Below are positions 1-10,601 of a stretch of 64,000 nt of DNA, piece by piece. Below the pieces are notes generated by a model. The model saw nothing but the letters and a program-made list of their open reading frames with translations, was not told where the DNA came from and did not search any database. The translations under genes were made by a program, and so were the position numbers. The stretch is from contig NC_058339.1 in assembly GCF_905475395.1 (NCBI RefSeq), forward strand, positions 24,002,001 to 24,066,000, written 5' to 3'. This DNA comes from Chrysoperla carnea. Taxonomy: Eukaryota > Arthropoda > Insecta > Neuroptera > Chrysopidae. How positions within the stretch are numbered: the first letter of the stretch is position 1; each line of letters begins with the position of its first letter.

Positions 1-2099
1 GGAGATGAAGAGTAGCATATTCGAAAAATAATTTTTTTTTCCCACTTTGCTTTTGAATCCAATTTGATAATTTAATATTTACAGCATGGCTATGAAAGAT
101 ATAACTGAACCAATATTGCACAATATTACTCAAAAATGAATTTATCAGATTGCGCAATAAAAATCAAACTCTTCTTGATTGTTATATTTTTCAATATGAT
201 ATACAAAAGGTCTAAACGGTTAATATTATCGTTAATAAATATTGATCTTCTGTAGTACATTCATATTGAAGAATATAAGAATCAAAAAAAGTTTGAATTT
301 TATTGTGCAATATGGTAAATTAATTTGTAAGTCTTAATTCATTTGTAATACATTTTATGTATAGAACAGGGTGAAGTAATTTCTTTATAAGTAGTTATTT
401 ATTTACCTTTTAAGGGCCACGCCAATCTTATCGAATAAATTTGTTAAAAGGTGTCTCGTAATTACTATATTCGTAAAAGTATTGACTATCGAGCATAAAT
501 GTTACTTAGCGTTTTTAATTGAGTTGCTTCCACGCTTGATTTCAAATAGCCGTCATACTGCCAGTCTTTGCCACTATTTTTCTATAAAAGAAAATATTGT
601 AACAACAAGATCACACTTGAGTTTATCCAGTTAGGATCCACTTTTTTTCTTGGTTTATTTCAATCACACCTCCCTCCGATATCGCCTAAAAGTTTTGTCC
701 GCTACTATTGTTTCTGGTTTATAAAAAAAGAATGCTTTGCCTTTACCGTTGCTTCCAGACGATTAGGGCCTTCCTTTTTCCTCAGATTTCTACACCCCCC
801 CCCCTATATTTATGTCCTTAGATACTTTTTAGTCATATTTTCTCCGAAAATATAGACTTATGTCCTATATTGAAGATCAATGGGAGGAATAGTGTGGGTG
901 CTAATCTATATAGCCTCTCAAGATTGACCTAAGGGGTTTGGTGTGAAGGTTGGGTTAGTGTCAGGGAAGTGCTTTGGGGGGGGGGTGCCTACTTTCATGA
1001 CTTGCCCCATCTTTTGTGTCGAAATATCATGGTTTTTGCGACTTTGCGCTCCTCCGCAGCCTGTCTAAATTGAACTAGAGTATTTAAAAATCTGTATACA
1101 GCAGCTAGTGTTAAGAAAATGCTTTTTGAAGATGCCAATTTCCAACTCTCCGTCTCCATATTTTTACATATTTTACAATTCAATAGAAAAAATTAAATAC
1201 TTAGCATCTGATAAGGGAGAAATATGATTTTAGTAATGGAACTCATTATCTCACGATTTGTTTAAATTTTTGAGATTTTTGACTATCCACACGAGGCCTA
1301 TTCACACTTGACAGAAATTTTTGTAGTCAGTTTTATTTTTAAAAAACTTATTTTTATTTATAATTTAAGAGTAAATTTGTAAAATATTCAATGACCACCA
1401 CAATAGATCATACGGTGTGAATACATTAAAATGAATTTAAGTAAATGGCTGATTGCCAAAAACTGTACTAAATTTATATCTTATATTTCACATTTTCACT
1501 AGTGCAGATGTAAATGGTGATAATATCCATACACACCACCCAATTATCATACAAATAATAATTGGGTTCCAATTAAACATTTTGTGGTGGCAAGAAAAGT
1601 ACTTTTTTTGTTTTTATTTTGGATACACTATTTTTGTATTTTGTTATAAATAAACATATTTATTTTGGAAATGCTGAACGAGAAAAAATACGTTCACGTG
1701 TTTTAAATAATTTATTTGAATATATATTTTTAGCCAGTTTTTACTTTGTTATAAATATTGTTTATTAGTACTATTCTTAGGTAATATATTTATTTTTTTG
1801 TTTTATTTATCATGATGTGATTTTTCGATTAAATTTTCATTTGCATATTTATTTTCTTTTAAATGCGAGCTATAAATAACTTTCCATAGACCATTTAAGT
1901 TTTGGTTGCTGTATAAAAAATGTCAAGTTTATTGTTTAAATATTATTAACTTTCTGATAGAAAACTATTGTTTTCATCCGGAAAATTGAAAAAATAACTT
2001 TATGATATCTTAATACTTTGAGGTGTCTGCTTACAATGTTTTAACTTCATTTTTAAAATTATAAATGTGACGTGGGTTTGTATGTATATCCGTCTATGG
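1..2099. other. Non-coding, no gene seen
   Basis: AT-rich sequence with many stops in all frames. It has a poly-C run near 789 and a poly-G run near 977. The short open frames at 568-855 and 995-1183 have no recognisable domain or codon bias. Likely degraded transposon or intergenic DNA upstream of USP47. Confidence 0.6.
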
Positions 2100-2546
2100 C
2101 AGAGGTGGCGAACATTTTTGTATCAACGTGCCATTTTTTCTAAAGAAATTTTTAATGAGGCCATGAAATAATTTTGACTTCGTGATTATAGGGAAAATAA
2201 TAATACAACCAAGTTTGAAATACTCGGATACATTTACTAACTTGCACTTTTTGTTTGTTTTTGTTTTTTTTTGCTGAACTAACCATATTTAATATAAGTT
2301 AAAAATCGTAAATATAACACAAATAAACTTTAAATACGGTTGTGTCAACGAAATTGACTATTATACTGTGTGTAAACAAATTTTGGGGTCAGTACCAATG
2401 GTAGTCCACGATGTAACTACAATAACAAACGAGCACGCATTCGTAGAAGCACTTGTGTTCTTTCATAATATAATACTTCATGGTGAACTTGTGATCGGTG
2501 GCGTGCCCAAAATATTGTGTCGCGTGCCATTGGATCGCCATCCCTG
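2100..2546. mobile_element. hAT-type non-autonomous element (MITE) with target duplication
   Basis: Ends are inverted: CAGAGGTGGCGAAC at the left and, read from the right, CAGGGATGGCGATC. Flanks are GTCTATGG (2092-2099) and GTCTATAG (2547-2554), a 7-of-8 match of the 8-bp target duplication typical of hAT elements. Internal sequence near both ends repeats the theme GTGCCATT / GCGTGCC. No transposase frame. It sits about 670 bases upstream of the USP47 start codon. Confidence 0.75.
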
Positions 2547-2554
2547 GTCTATAG

Positions 2555-3209
2555 TCAAGTTTGGATGACCAGATTCAAAATAATTCGCTAGTCAACCACA
2601 TGGCACTTGATTAAAACGTATTTTATATTTTACAACAATACTACTGAATGTAAATATTTATAATAAGTAGGGATGTAGAAAACAATTGTTACTAAAATTT
2701 ATCATGTTTTACGAAACACATAATTTTGTACTTCTGGGCTAGTATTTACTTAATTAGGTCTACATCTAAAGCAAGACAGAGGAACGTGTTTATTCTATTT
2801 GTTCCTGATATTTATTGCTGAAAGTTTCTGAATGTTTCGTCATGTTTTTTATTGTTTTATGGCTATGTAACGACACTAAATCTACAGATGTCGGTTAACA
2901 CTATCAAAAATTCCATTGTTACTTTGACTTTGGTAAAACAGAAATATTTATCTGAAGCAAATTTTAATATAATTGATCAATGAATACAATCATTTACTTT
3001 ATCAGAACGTTATTGGTCTTTTTTAAAAAGGTTATACCCCGAATGATTTATTTAAAATAATTTATTTTATCCTAAACTTTGCGTTCAATTCATTAGCAAT
3101 GATTTATAATAACGGAAGACTATTGGCATTTTTCAAAAGAAAAACGTTTAGTTAAAAAAAACTAAAAACACTTGTATAGGTACTTATTAATTGATATTTT
3201 ATTTTCTAG
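2555..3209. other. Non-coding, USP47 5' region
   Basis: AT-rich. It should hold at least part of the intron upstream of the acceptor at 3208-3209. I cannot place the first exon or promoter. Confidence 0.5.
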
Positions 3210-3212
3210 AAA

Positions 3213-3413
3213 ATGGTTTGTACATCAGAAGAAGCCACCGCAGAATGTGTCGTTCAGGATACGATTATGAACTCACCAAAACCAAAACTCATAAGTGTCC
3301 GTCCGTCAACATATGTCCATCAACTAATTAACGATGTTGCTACTCAATATAATTACGAAGAAGATAAATTTCAATTAATATATCATCCGATGCGAGGAGG
3401 AGATCATACCGTT
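3213..3413 (+). CDS. USP47: USP47 coding exon 1
   Basis: 67 codons from ATG 3213. A polypyrimidine-AG acceptor (TTTTATTTTCTAG, ending at 3209) just before the ATG shows that a non-coding exon is spliced on upstream. It encodes the N-terminal region, which fits the ubiquitin-like N-terminus of USP47 (CVVQDT, then [14 protein letters not shown]). The donor is GTT|gtaagt in phase 0, and reading through it gives a stop 36 bases on. Confidence 0.93.
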
Positions 3414-6400
3414 GTAAGTGTTTTCTTTATTTTTAAAGTCCCGCAATAGTTAGACAATTCGAAATTTTGTCAGAGTTTGTATTACTATTGCCGCTATTGA
3501 TAACTGGGAGTTGTAACTCGCCAACTGGCGATAATAATTCGTACTGATTAAAATCCGAAGAAGACCCGAAATCAGTAGCTGTAATTTCGACTACCAGATG
3601 ACAATACTTACCATTTTTTAAGGCCATTTTTTAATACCGTTGAGTTGGTGGAAATTGAATGTCATTTCAATGGTTACAGTTTTCGGTTATTTGAAACGAT
3701 AATTATAAGGCTCATAATTATAAAAACTGACTTCTTATGACAGTGTATGTTGTTAATTAATAGGTGGTGCTAAATGACGAAAAACAGAAAACACTAGGAG
3801 ACATTGGTATTGACTTTGAAGAAGGCGCAAAGAATATGTTATGTATAGCTGCAGTAAATCAACCAAAATATAGTCCTAGAAGGAAAGCAGCAATTGTCAC
3901 AGAAAACAGTGAAGATGATTTATTATTAGGTGCGTCGGCTAGTCCAACATTAGATGATCTTTTACCACCATTACGTATGCCATGTATTGGTGATTCAGTA
4001 GCTGGTAGTAGCAGTAATTCCTATAACAATTCACTAATAAAACGTGGAAGTATTGGATATGTTGGACTTGTAAATCAAGCAATGACATGTTACTTAAATA
4101 GTTTACTACAAGCATTATTTATGACACCTGAATTTCGCAATGCATTATATAATTGGGAATTTGATGGAAAAGATGAAGTTGATTCAATCCCATATCAATT
4201 ACAAAAATTGTTCCTTAATTTACAAACATCAACAAAAGCGGCTGTAGAAACAACTGAATTAACGCGTAGTTTTGGTTGGGATTCAAGTGAAGCTTGGCAA
4301 CAACATGATATACAAGAATTATGTCGTGTTATGTTCGATGCATTAGAACAAAAATTTAAAAATACAAAACAAGCTGATCTTATCAATCGTTTATATGAAG
4401 GGAAATTATTTGATTATGTTAAGTGCCTCGAATGTGGAACAGAAAAATCTCGAGAAGATACATTTTTAGATATACCATTACCAGTACGTCCATTTGGGAG
4501 TACAATAGCATATGGCAGTATAGAAGAAGCATTACGAGCATTTGTGAAACCAGAAACATTAGAAGGAAGTAATCAATATTTTTGTGAAAAATGTAACAAA
4601 AAATGTGATGCACACAAGGGATTAAAATTTACAAAATTCCCATATTTATTAACATTACATTTAAAACGTTTTGACTTTGATTACAGTACGCTGCATCGAA
4701 TTAAATTAAACGATAAGTATGTTGTATTGCTAGTAAAATTTATTTTTTAATTTTATTTAATTTAGAATCAAACGATTGCGATTACATCCTACCTTGAAAA
4801 AAGGTCATTGACTACGATTCATAGACCACATATCAAATTGTTAAGATTTCTTGTTGAGAATGCAAAAATGAATACTCCGTATTCTGTTTATCGATTTCAT
4901 TTCAGTTCTTCGATGATAATGCAAGTTTATATTTCTCGGAATAATTGTGATATCGTTTAATATCTTATATCGTATCAGATTGTATTTCAGTTAAGGAAAA
5001 ATATTTTACGTCTTTAGTTGATAATTCTGTTTTCAATAATTATTCAGTTTCTTAAATTTAAAGTCTTTGGAATACAGTAATTTTTGTACTATATTCAATA
5101 TTTATTTTTTTCAGAGTGGTTTTTCCTGAAACATTAAACTTAAATAGTTTTATAACAAATGGGCTTAAAAAAGAAGAAACTGATTTAGATGAAGTTGTTG
5201 TAAAATGTGATGATAGCAGTACAACTGACAGTGGTTCAGCATTAGATGAGGATAATTATCAATCGACAGATGTTATTGGTTCCAATTCAAATAACCAGTT
5301 ATCGTTCAATTATCGTAATTTGGATATTGATTATCCTGATTATGATGAAGGTATCGATGTGAGTGAAGGAACATCAAATAATCATCAAGAAAATGAAAAA
5401 AATAAACGTCATGCTGCTGAACCAGGTCCTTATATGTATGAATTATTTTCTATTATGATACATTCTGGTAGTGCTTCCGGTGGTCATTATTATGCTTATA
5501 TTAAAGATTTCAAAAAAGGCGAATGGTTTTGTTTTAATGATCAATCTGTTACTAAAGTAAGTACAAGAATATAAAGTTGAAAAGTTGAGTAATTTTATTT
5601 TGCTTTAAAAATAGTCGCAAGTCTAGTTAATAATAGCCAACAATAGAAAGCCAAAGGCGAAATAACTTCAGTTAAAAATTGATTCATCGTCAATATTAGC
5701 CGCAGTGAAAAGAGTGACTGGAACTTGTTGTTTGCTCTCGGACTATTACAGCGCTCTTAATTTCCCAAAAATAGCAATATGAAAATTGATTCAAATTTTC
5801 TTTACAATATTTTAAGAATATAGGCTTAAATTATATATATAATTAAGAAGTCAAAAAATTACATTGATAGTTTATAATATATATTGTTTCTCTAGCCTGT
5901 TTTTAGGTCGGTCCGCGAAATATTCCTTTATCAAATTCCATGATTTACCCCTCAGATATTCCAGAATATTTACATTCATTGCGAATAATCAAAATTTTCG
6001 AACTGAACGATTTTACCTGAATTTGCCATTTTCAGAATAAACTCTAATTTGCAAAAGACAATCTTCATTCATTGGATGTTAATATCTGTTCAACATTTCA
6101 TACCTTATAAAAATTACAAATTGTAGCGTTTAGAAGACAGTAAATTATAATTGTTAACCCTTTTAGTAGGTGTCTAAATCTTAAGTTAAATTTTATATTT
6201 CAGATTACATATGACGATATTCGAAAAACTTATGGTGGCGGTGGTCATATGCGTGGTTATTATTCGGGAGCGTTTAGTTCCAGTACAAATGCATATATGC
6301 TGATGTATCGACAAATTGATAAAGAACGAAATTGTGACGCAATAACAATTGACACATTTCCACCGCATATACAAGAATTATACGAAAAAATCAAAGCAAA

Positions 6401-9400
6401 GGAAGACAGAGAACGTGTATGCCGTGAAAAAGAGAGTAAATTATGTAAATTAAAAGTATATGCACGGCATCCTACAACCGATGAAATTATTGATGGTAAA
6501 TTGTACATATTTAGAGATACAACATTAACCGATGCTACACGACTTGTTCGAACACATTTACAACTTGATGGTCTAATACCGTTAGAACAGTGTCGTCTTG
6601 TTTCTTATGATCGAGTTCAAGATACAATTGAATGTAGTTTCGAAGGTAAAGAAGATGAGCCAATTGGCGAGATACTGTCAAATGGTTGGCGACGTACGTG
6701 TAAAACAGAATTTTTACTGGAAATGAGACAGAAAGATGAAGAATTTGAAAAGTATCAACCGGGTACACTATTTTTAAAGGTCTTTATGGTTGATATCGAA
6801 ACAGAAGTTGTGGAAGGTCCGGTTGTTATTCGAGGAAATCAATCACAATCAGTGAAAGAATTAAAAAAATTAGTAGCTAAAAAGTTAGATTTAGATGTAA
6901 ATACATTAAAATTAGCTGTAGAAAAATATAGTGGTCGTCCAAGAATATTAGAAGATTCACGTACCTTAGAATCTGAAGGGATTTATTCATCATCCAAACT
7001 ATATGCGGCTAAAGCATTAGATTTGAATCCGAATAAACCGTTTATTGTTTCTAAGTTCAATCAAATCATTGATCAGTATGAACATGTTATTTCTTTACAA
7101 ATTGTTCTACCTGAAGTTAGCGATGGTAAGTTGAAATTTTTACTACCTTTCGTGGAGCTAATACCTTTTTTTATTGCGTTATTTCACGTTTGTCTGTACA
7201 TTGTAAGCAATGCTTAAATTTAATACTTATAAATTTTTTTTAAATAAACTGATATACGGCAACAGCTGTCTTGAAACCAGGATTAACCCACTTGCTTCGC
7301 TGGTTATCTTCAATTTTAAATACACACAAGTGCTTAAAAATGTGAGAGTTTTATACAAACTTTCATCCGCTATTCCCTTAACGAATGAATTTTCATAAAA
7401 AAGTGATACAGTAAACTTTTGTCTCAAACCATGAGCACATATATAAATTTTTACATTTCTAACGTCAAAAATGAAAGAAGTTTCATATAAAATTTCACCC
7501 CCTATTTTATCCCCTTGAAGAATGCATTTTTTGAAAATAGTCACACAGTAATTGACTTTGTGTCATGCATCTAGACCTAGCGGTTTCAGCTGTACGTTGA
7601 TCGGTCAGTCAGTCAGCCAGTCAGTTTCTTCCTTTATATATATGGATTTTGAATACATTATGATCAACAATTGATTTATTTCTTACAGAAATTCTAGAAT
7701 CACTGGGAATACCGAAATTAGATCTTACTCAACAAGCTACTGATAATGTTCAACCTGAAAAACCACCTACTGAAAAGCTACCTGTTGAAAACCCACCTAC
7801 GGAAAAGCCATCAGAACTTGAAGTGAATGTTTGCAATGAAACTGCTACACCTATTATTCCCTCTGTTGCTGGACCAATTACAGTAAACATGTCTGATTCA
7901 CCAATATTACAAAGAGGTTCACCATTACCTGTTGAAGTTGGAAGTGATCAGAGTAATAGTGAAGATAGTAGTTTAAGTGATAGTGATAGGTATGAAATAG
8001 TAATTTACTACTTAAGCATTTAAGTACGGCTAATTTTGAAGAACTTCATTTAATAGATGGAATATTTTTATTGCAGAACATTAGTTGGAGATGTTCCTGA
8101 TGATGAAGGCCTCGCACAGCTATCTGTTTCAAGTACATCACCATGTGTTTCGTCTCCTGATGAAGCTAAAAAAGTAAGTATTTTTTAAACTTCAGGAAAA
8201 ATATACAAAAAATATAAGTTTTTAAAAACCTGAAAGTAGTGGTTAATAAAGTTGTTCTAGTTAGGAGTTGTAAAACATGTAAAACCAATAAACGGGCTGC
8301 TAATTTTACATAGTTTAAATAAAATTAACCTTTTAATGTGATTTATAGGTGGAAGATACTTGGGACGATTTACAATTGGTACAAACTTATTTAAATAAGA
8401 AGATACACTACTTTAAAGCAACTGAATTAATAACAGAAAATAAACAAAATAAAAAGACCAGAATATTAAAAATATTGATAGACAATCGAATGTCATTGAG
8501 TCAGGTGAAAAAAGAATTGGAACCACATGTTGGAGTACCAATGGATTACTTTAAAGTGTTCAGACACTATTTAACTGCACAAGAAACCGAATGTGTACGG
8601 TTAACAGAGGATTTTGACAAATCATACAGCGAAGGTGAAAAGATTGGTATTAAATTAGGACGAGCTTTACGTAATGGTGAATACCAAGGAAAAGTTTATC
8701 AATTAGTACCAGATGATCCTGAACCAATCAAATATTTATGTGATTGGATTGTTGCTAAAGGTACTACAGTTGCTGAAATTCGTAAAGGAATTCATGAAGA
8801 ACTTAAACGTAAAAATTTATTGGATGTACCATTTGATCGATTTCGATTACGTAAAAAGAATTGGAAATATCCTGGAAAAGTGTATTTAGATGACGAAACG
8901 TTAGATATTGTGCTATCAACAAACTGGGAAATATTTGTACAAGAATTGAGTGAACCAGAAACTGTTCATAATTCAAATCAAATTATTATTTTTGTAAGAC
9001 ATTGGTGTCCATCCACAATGGAATTAAAAGGATTCAAAGAAATTGTTCTGGATAAAGGAACTACTGAAGAATTTAAAGAAAGATTATCAGCAATGTCAGG
9101 AATACCTGTTGAATGCTTGGAAATATGTGAAACAAAAAAAAGTTTTCCAAATGAATTGTCTGTCTTAAATTTACATATAGATCCAGATTGGACGTCACAA
9201 AAAGCTGCAACTGGAAAATGGACTGATGATTATTACGACGATGGCCAAGTCTTTTTGTATAGGTAAATTTTTTTTTTGTTTATAATTTCACTTGCATGTA
9301 TCAAAGTAGTTTCAAGTAAGTAATCTTACTTAATTAACTTTTTATTGAAAATTATCCTTTGGCTAGACAAAGCTTTGCTCCGAACTTCGTGTAAACGTTA

Positions 9401-9968
9401 AGTATAGTACAAAAGTCGAAATATAAAAAGTGTTCCTTATGAAAAAATAAACATACTTTGTTTGAAACATCTTTTCGCAAACATCAATGTTTACCCGTGA
9501 GGGCGCAAATTATGTAGTGTGTATTATATGTTAATATCAGTTATGTATATGTGGCTATCTTTCTTTACTTACATGACGTAAAAAAACAAAAACAAACATT
9601 CATGAACATTCCCTATTAAGTCAGTCAATTGTTTGTTTTCATTTGTTATACATATTTTTCGAATTTTTGTCTGATATAAAATAATATATTATATAATTAA
9701 TATATTATATAAAAAACAAAAATAAATAAATTAAAAAAATATGTTTTCTTGAAACAGAGACAGCAGAGAACAATTAAAGGAGTTAACACCTGAAGAGAGA
9801 AAAGAACTATCGCAGAGAGAAACGGCTCGTATATGTAGATTACGTGATAAAGTGTCAATATATTCACCACGAAGAGAACGTGGATTGAAAATATATTTGG
9901 ATTCAAATAAAAAAGATGAAGACAAATCGTTTACTGAAAGTGAACAAAAAACGACTGATAAAGTGTAG
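3213..9968 (+). CDS. USP47: Ubiquitin carboxyl-terminal hydrolase 47 (spliced, 8 coding exons)
   Basis: Deubiquitinating cysteine protease of the USP (C19) family. USP47 is known to remove ubiquitin from substrates such as DNA polymerase beta in vertebrates. Exons read from splice sites: 3213-3413, 3764-4716, 5115-5556, 6204-7125, 7689-7989, 8077-8173, 8349-9262, 9758-9968. All junctions keep frame and give 1,346 residues, close to animal USP47 length. The Cys box ([13 protein letters not shown], Cys near residue 176), zinc-finger pairs CLECG and CEKCNKKC, the His box ([14 protein letters not shown], His near 509) and the FNDQ Asn/Asp are all present, so it should be active. The C-terminal half carries ubiquitin-like regions, and the end ([11 protein letters not shown], then [14 protein letters not shown]) matches the USP47 tail. 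The start ATG lies four bases after an acceptor at 3208-3209, so a 5' UTR exon must lie upstream. The order of domains and the motifs make the assignment secure. Confidence 0.97.
3764..4716 (+). CDS. USP47: USP47 coding exon 2 (Cys box and zinc finger)
   Basis: Acceptor TTAATAG| at 3763, phase 0. It holds an acidic linker ([21 protein letters not shown]), the catalytic Cys box, the [15 protein letters not shown] block, the two CxxC pairs of the USP zinc finger and [12 protein letters not shown]. The donor is GATAA|gtatgt. The open frame runs on to 4750 but the USP alignment breaks at 4717, and the next exon restores it as NDKVVFPETL. Confidence 0.95.
4717..5114 (+). other. USP47 intron 2
   Basis: Donor gtatgt, acceptor tttttttcag. 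No repeat or gene seen inside. Introns 1 (3414-3763) and 3 (5557-6203) are similar plain AT-rich spacers; intron 3 holds a short segment near 5883 that recurs at 22493. Confidence 0.85.
5115..5556 (+). CDS. USP47: USP47 coding exon 3 (His box)
   Basis: Acceptor TTTTTTTCAG|A gives AA|A = Lys. An acidic, low-complexity insert (about 5175-5400; many D, E, S, N) sits inside the catalytic domain before the His box [14 protein letters not shown] and [11 protein letters not shown]. Such inserts are typical of USP47. The donor is AAA|gtaagt. Confidence 0.95.
6204..7125 (+). CDS. USP47: USP47 coding exon 4
   Basis: Acceptor TTTATATTTCAG|ATT, phase 0. It completes the catalytic domain ([24 protein letters not shown] is the conserved end, here positions 6235-6310) and then enters a charged linker and ubiquitin-like domains. 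The donor is GATG|gtaagt, phase 1. The overlapping frames on both strands here are shadows. Confidence 0.94.
7260..7650. repeat. Dispersed repeat inside USP47 intron 4
   Basis: Fills most of intron 7126-7688. Its right part (CTAGACCTAGCGGTTTCA then GATCGGTCAGTCAG and a TATATATATGGATTT end, 7570-7650) recurs at 23058-23126 with the same order. Both end in a short TA-rich tract. Probably a non-autonomous transposon family; class not determined. Confidence 0.6.
7689..7989 (+). CDS. USP47: USP47 coding exon 5 (disordered, repeat-rich)
   Basis: Acceptor TTTCTTACAG|AA completes Glu. It contains an imperfect short peptide repeat around 7755-7810 ([18 protein letters not shown]) and a Ser/Asp stretch ([13 protein letters not shown]) that resembles casein-kinase-2 target sequence. 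The donor AG|gtatga splits an Arg codon completed by the A at 8077. Confidence 0.92.
8077..8173 (+). CDS. USP47: USP47 coding exon 6
   Basis: A 97-base exon between acceptor TTTATTGCAG| and donor AAA|gtaagt. It encodes [20 protein letters not shown] and a short Ser/Pro stretch. Too short to stand alone as an open frame; supported by phase and by the matched splice sites on both sides. Confidence 0.9.
8349..9262 (+). CDS. USP47: USP47 coding exon 7
   Basis: Acceptor GATTTATAG|GTG, phase 0, giving [13 protein letters not shown]. It holds the C-terminal ubiquitin-like domains of USP47, ending [15 protein letters not shown]. The donor AG|gtaaat splits an Arg codon. Confidence 0.95.
9400..9655. 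repeat. Dispersed repeat family A, fragment in USP47 last intron
   Basis: Shares a long ordered series of blocks with the copies at 23.8 and 31.5 kb: TGTTCCTTATGAAAAAATAA, TTTGTTTGAAACAT, ATCAATGTTTACCCGTGAGG, GCGCAAATTATGTAGT, ATGACGTAAAAAAACAAA and TCAGTCAATTGTTTG. Only the right half of the family is present here. Confidence 0.7.
9758..9968 (+). CDS. USP47: USP47 coding exon 8 (C-terminus and stop)
   Basis: Acceptor TTGAAACAG|A completes Arg and gives [19 protein letters not shown], then [13 protein letters not shown], the conserved USP47 tail, then a charged end and TAG at 9966-9968. Confidence 0.94.
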
Positions 9969-10595
9969 ATATTTCAGTTTCAGTTATTGTTAATATTAAA
10001 ACATTTGTTATATTTTAATATAGATTATAAAAAAAAAAAAAATCATTCGACCTCAACAATCAAAGAAACAACAAAACACCACCCACCACCATTCAAAAAA
10101 AGTAATTTTATAAATAACGGATCGTCGTTCAATTTTGGCATAATAATGTTTTGTACTGACGCAATATTTTTTATCTTTTTCTTTTTTAAATTGGATTGGG
10201 TAAGGAAATGTTCAAATTAGAATGATTAGAAAGTATTTGACGAAATCTGAAAGTACTTAAAACTAATATCTATGTTCATTTATGTTTTCTTTTACAAAAA
10301 TTTGGCATTTTAATTTTTATGGTTCAGTATTTTATTTTTGAAAATTTAAAAAATTGTTTAGTGAAAAGTACAACTTTTTAGATATACAAACGGTATATAA
10401 TTTCCTTATAATTAACATTTCTACAGTAACTCTTAAATATATTCGTCGAGTTTTTGTTTTTAGATACCAATTAGTAAAAAAAGTATCTTAACCTTGTTTG
10501 TTGAATAATTAATGTAAAAATAATTTGTATAATAATCAATTTATAAAATTGGTCGATATATAACTAAAACAACACAAAAACTAAAATTTTATTGA

Positions 10596-10601
10596 AATAA
10601 A
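10596..10601 (+). terminator. Candidate polyadenylation signal of USP47
   Basis: An exact AATAAA 628 bases after the USP47 stop, followed by T-rich sequence. The 3' UTR would be very AT-rich. No transcript end can be proved from the sequence. Confidence 0.4.

Noticed and set aside
568..855. 95-codon open frame upstream of USP47
   Set aside because: Crosses a poly-C tract, has no domain, and codon use looks like non-coding AT-rich DNA.
2368..2568. 66-codon open frame
   Set aside because: It runs through the right end of the hAT MITE at 2100-2546, so it is not a gene.
9987..10220. 77-codon frame after the USP47 stop
   Set aside because: Lies in the AT-rich 3' UTR, with poly-Lys and poly-Phe from A and T runs.
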